Assembly (NCBI GenBank): GCA_900769285.1
Contig: CAAGGB010000019.1
Coordinates: 1-6,553, forward strand
Length of the DNA: 6,553 bases
Source of the DNA: Victivallales bacterium
GTDB taxonomy: Bacteria > Verrucomicrobiota > Lentisphaeria > Oligosphaerales > Oligosphaeraceae
Reading direction: 5' to 3'
Positions 6,523-6,553 of the stretch are shown here, in pieces. The notes beneath the pieces were generated by a model. It was given only the letters and a program-made list of their open reading frames with translations, was not told the origin of the DNA and searched no databases. How positions within the stretch are numbered: position 1 is the first letter of the stretch; each line of letters starts with the position of its first letter. The position numbers and the translations under genes are program-made.

Positions 6523-6553
6523 ATGCGAATTACAGAAAACATAAAGTTTATCC
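6523..6553 (+). CDS. Possible start of a further gene, cut by the right edge
   Basis: An ATG six bases after the methyltransferase stop opens a frame of ten codons (MRITENIKFI) that runs off the window. The close spacing and continued low G+C would fit a third cassette gene in the same operon. No Shine-Dalgarno sequence precedes it, and ten codons are too few to recognise a family or to exclude chance. It lies in the same frame as the methyltransferase, three codons beyond its TAG. Confidence 0.35.
   Translation, partial: MRITENIKFI

Larger units (their letters stand above)
3902..6553. other. Low-GC segment carrying a restriction-modification cassette, probably acquired
   Basis: Base composition changes abruptly just after the hrpB stop codon. 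Hand counts give 44 of 60 G+C at 3421-3480 and 23 of 60 at 4501-4560. Codon choice follows: the two genes here use A/T-ending codons, ATA and AGA freely, while gnd and hrpB end most codons in G or C. This is what horizontal transfer of a restriction-modification system into a high-GC chromosome looks like. No integrase, transposase, tRNA or target-site repeat is visible at the left junction, and the right junction is outside the window, so the mode of arrival is unknown. Confidence 0.75.

Noticed and set aside
1..6553. CRISPR array, tRNA, rRNA, transposase or integrase.
   Set aside because: I saw no regularly spaced repeats, RNA gene signatures or recombinase motifs on either strand.

Overview
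The window joins two very different kinds of DNA. Positions 1 to about 3901 are strongly GC-rich chromosomal DNA (73% G+C in the 60 bases from 3421, counted by hand). They carry two housekeeping genes on the + strand: the 3' four-fifths of gnd (6-phosphogluconate dehydrogenase, cut by the left edge) and a complete hrpB-type DEAH-box helicase gene. From about 3902 to the right edge composition drops sharply (38% G+C in the 60 bases from 4501). This part holds a compact two-gene restriction-modification cassette. The host is a high-GC bacterium. I cannot name its phylum with confidence. Gnd has the long C-terminal tail seen in the ~480-residue forms, and none of the three visible start codons has a clear Shine-Dalgarno sequence, so the host or its genes may rely on SD-independent initiation.

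Layout: gnd (partial, ends 1158); a 169-base spacer with two GC-rich hairpins and a run of nine C; hrpB (1328-3901); a 100-base AT-rich spacer with a good sigma-70-like promoter; a phospholipase D-fold protein (4002-5207) that I read as a BfiI/NgoFVII-type restriction endonuclease; one base; an N6-adenine DNA methyltransferase of the D12/alpha type (5209-6516); then six bases and the possible start of a further gene at 6523, cut by the right edge.

How the genes work together: gnd and hrpB are neighbours with separate cellular roles. The last two complete genes form one functional unit. The PLD-fold protein should cut unmodified DNA without a metal ion through a His/Lys active site shared by two subunits, and the methyltransferase should protect host DNA at the same sites. 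They appear to be co-transcribed, endonuclease first, and are almost overlapping. Pairing a PLD-fold nuclease with a single D12-type m6A methyltransferase that has an unusually long central insert is the most interesting content here. The recognition sequence cannot be read from the DNA.
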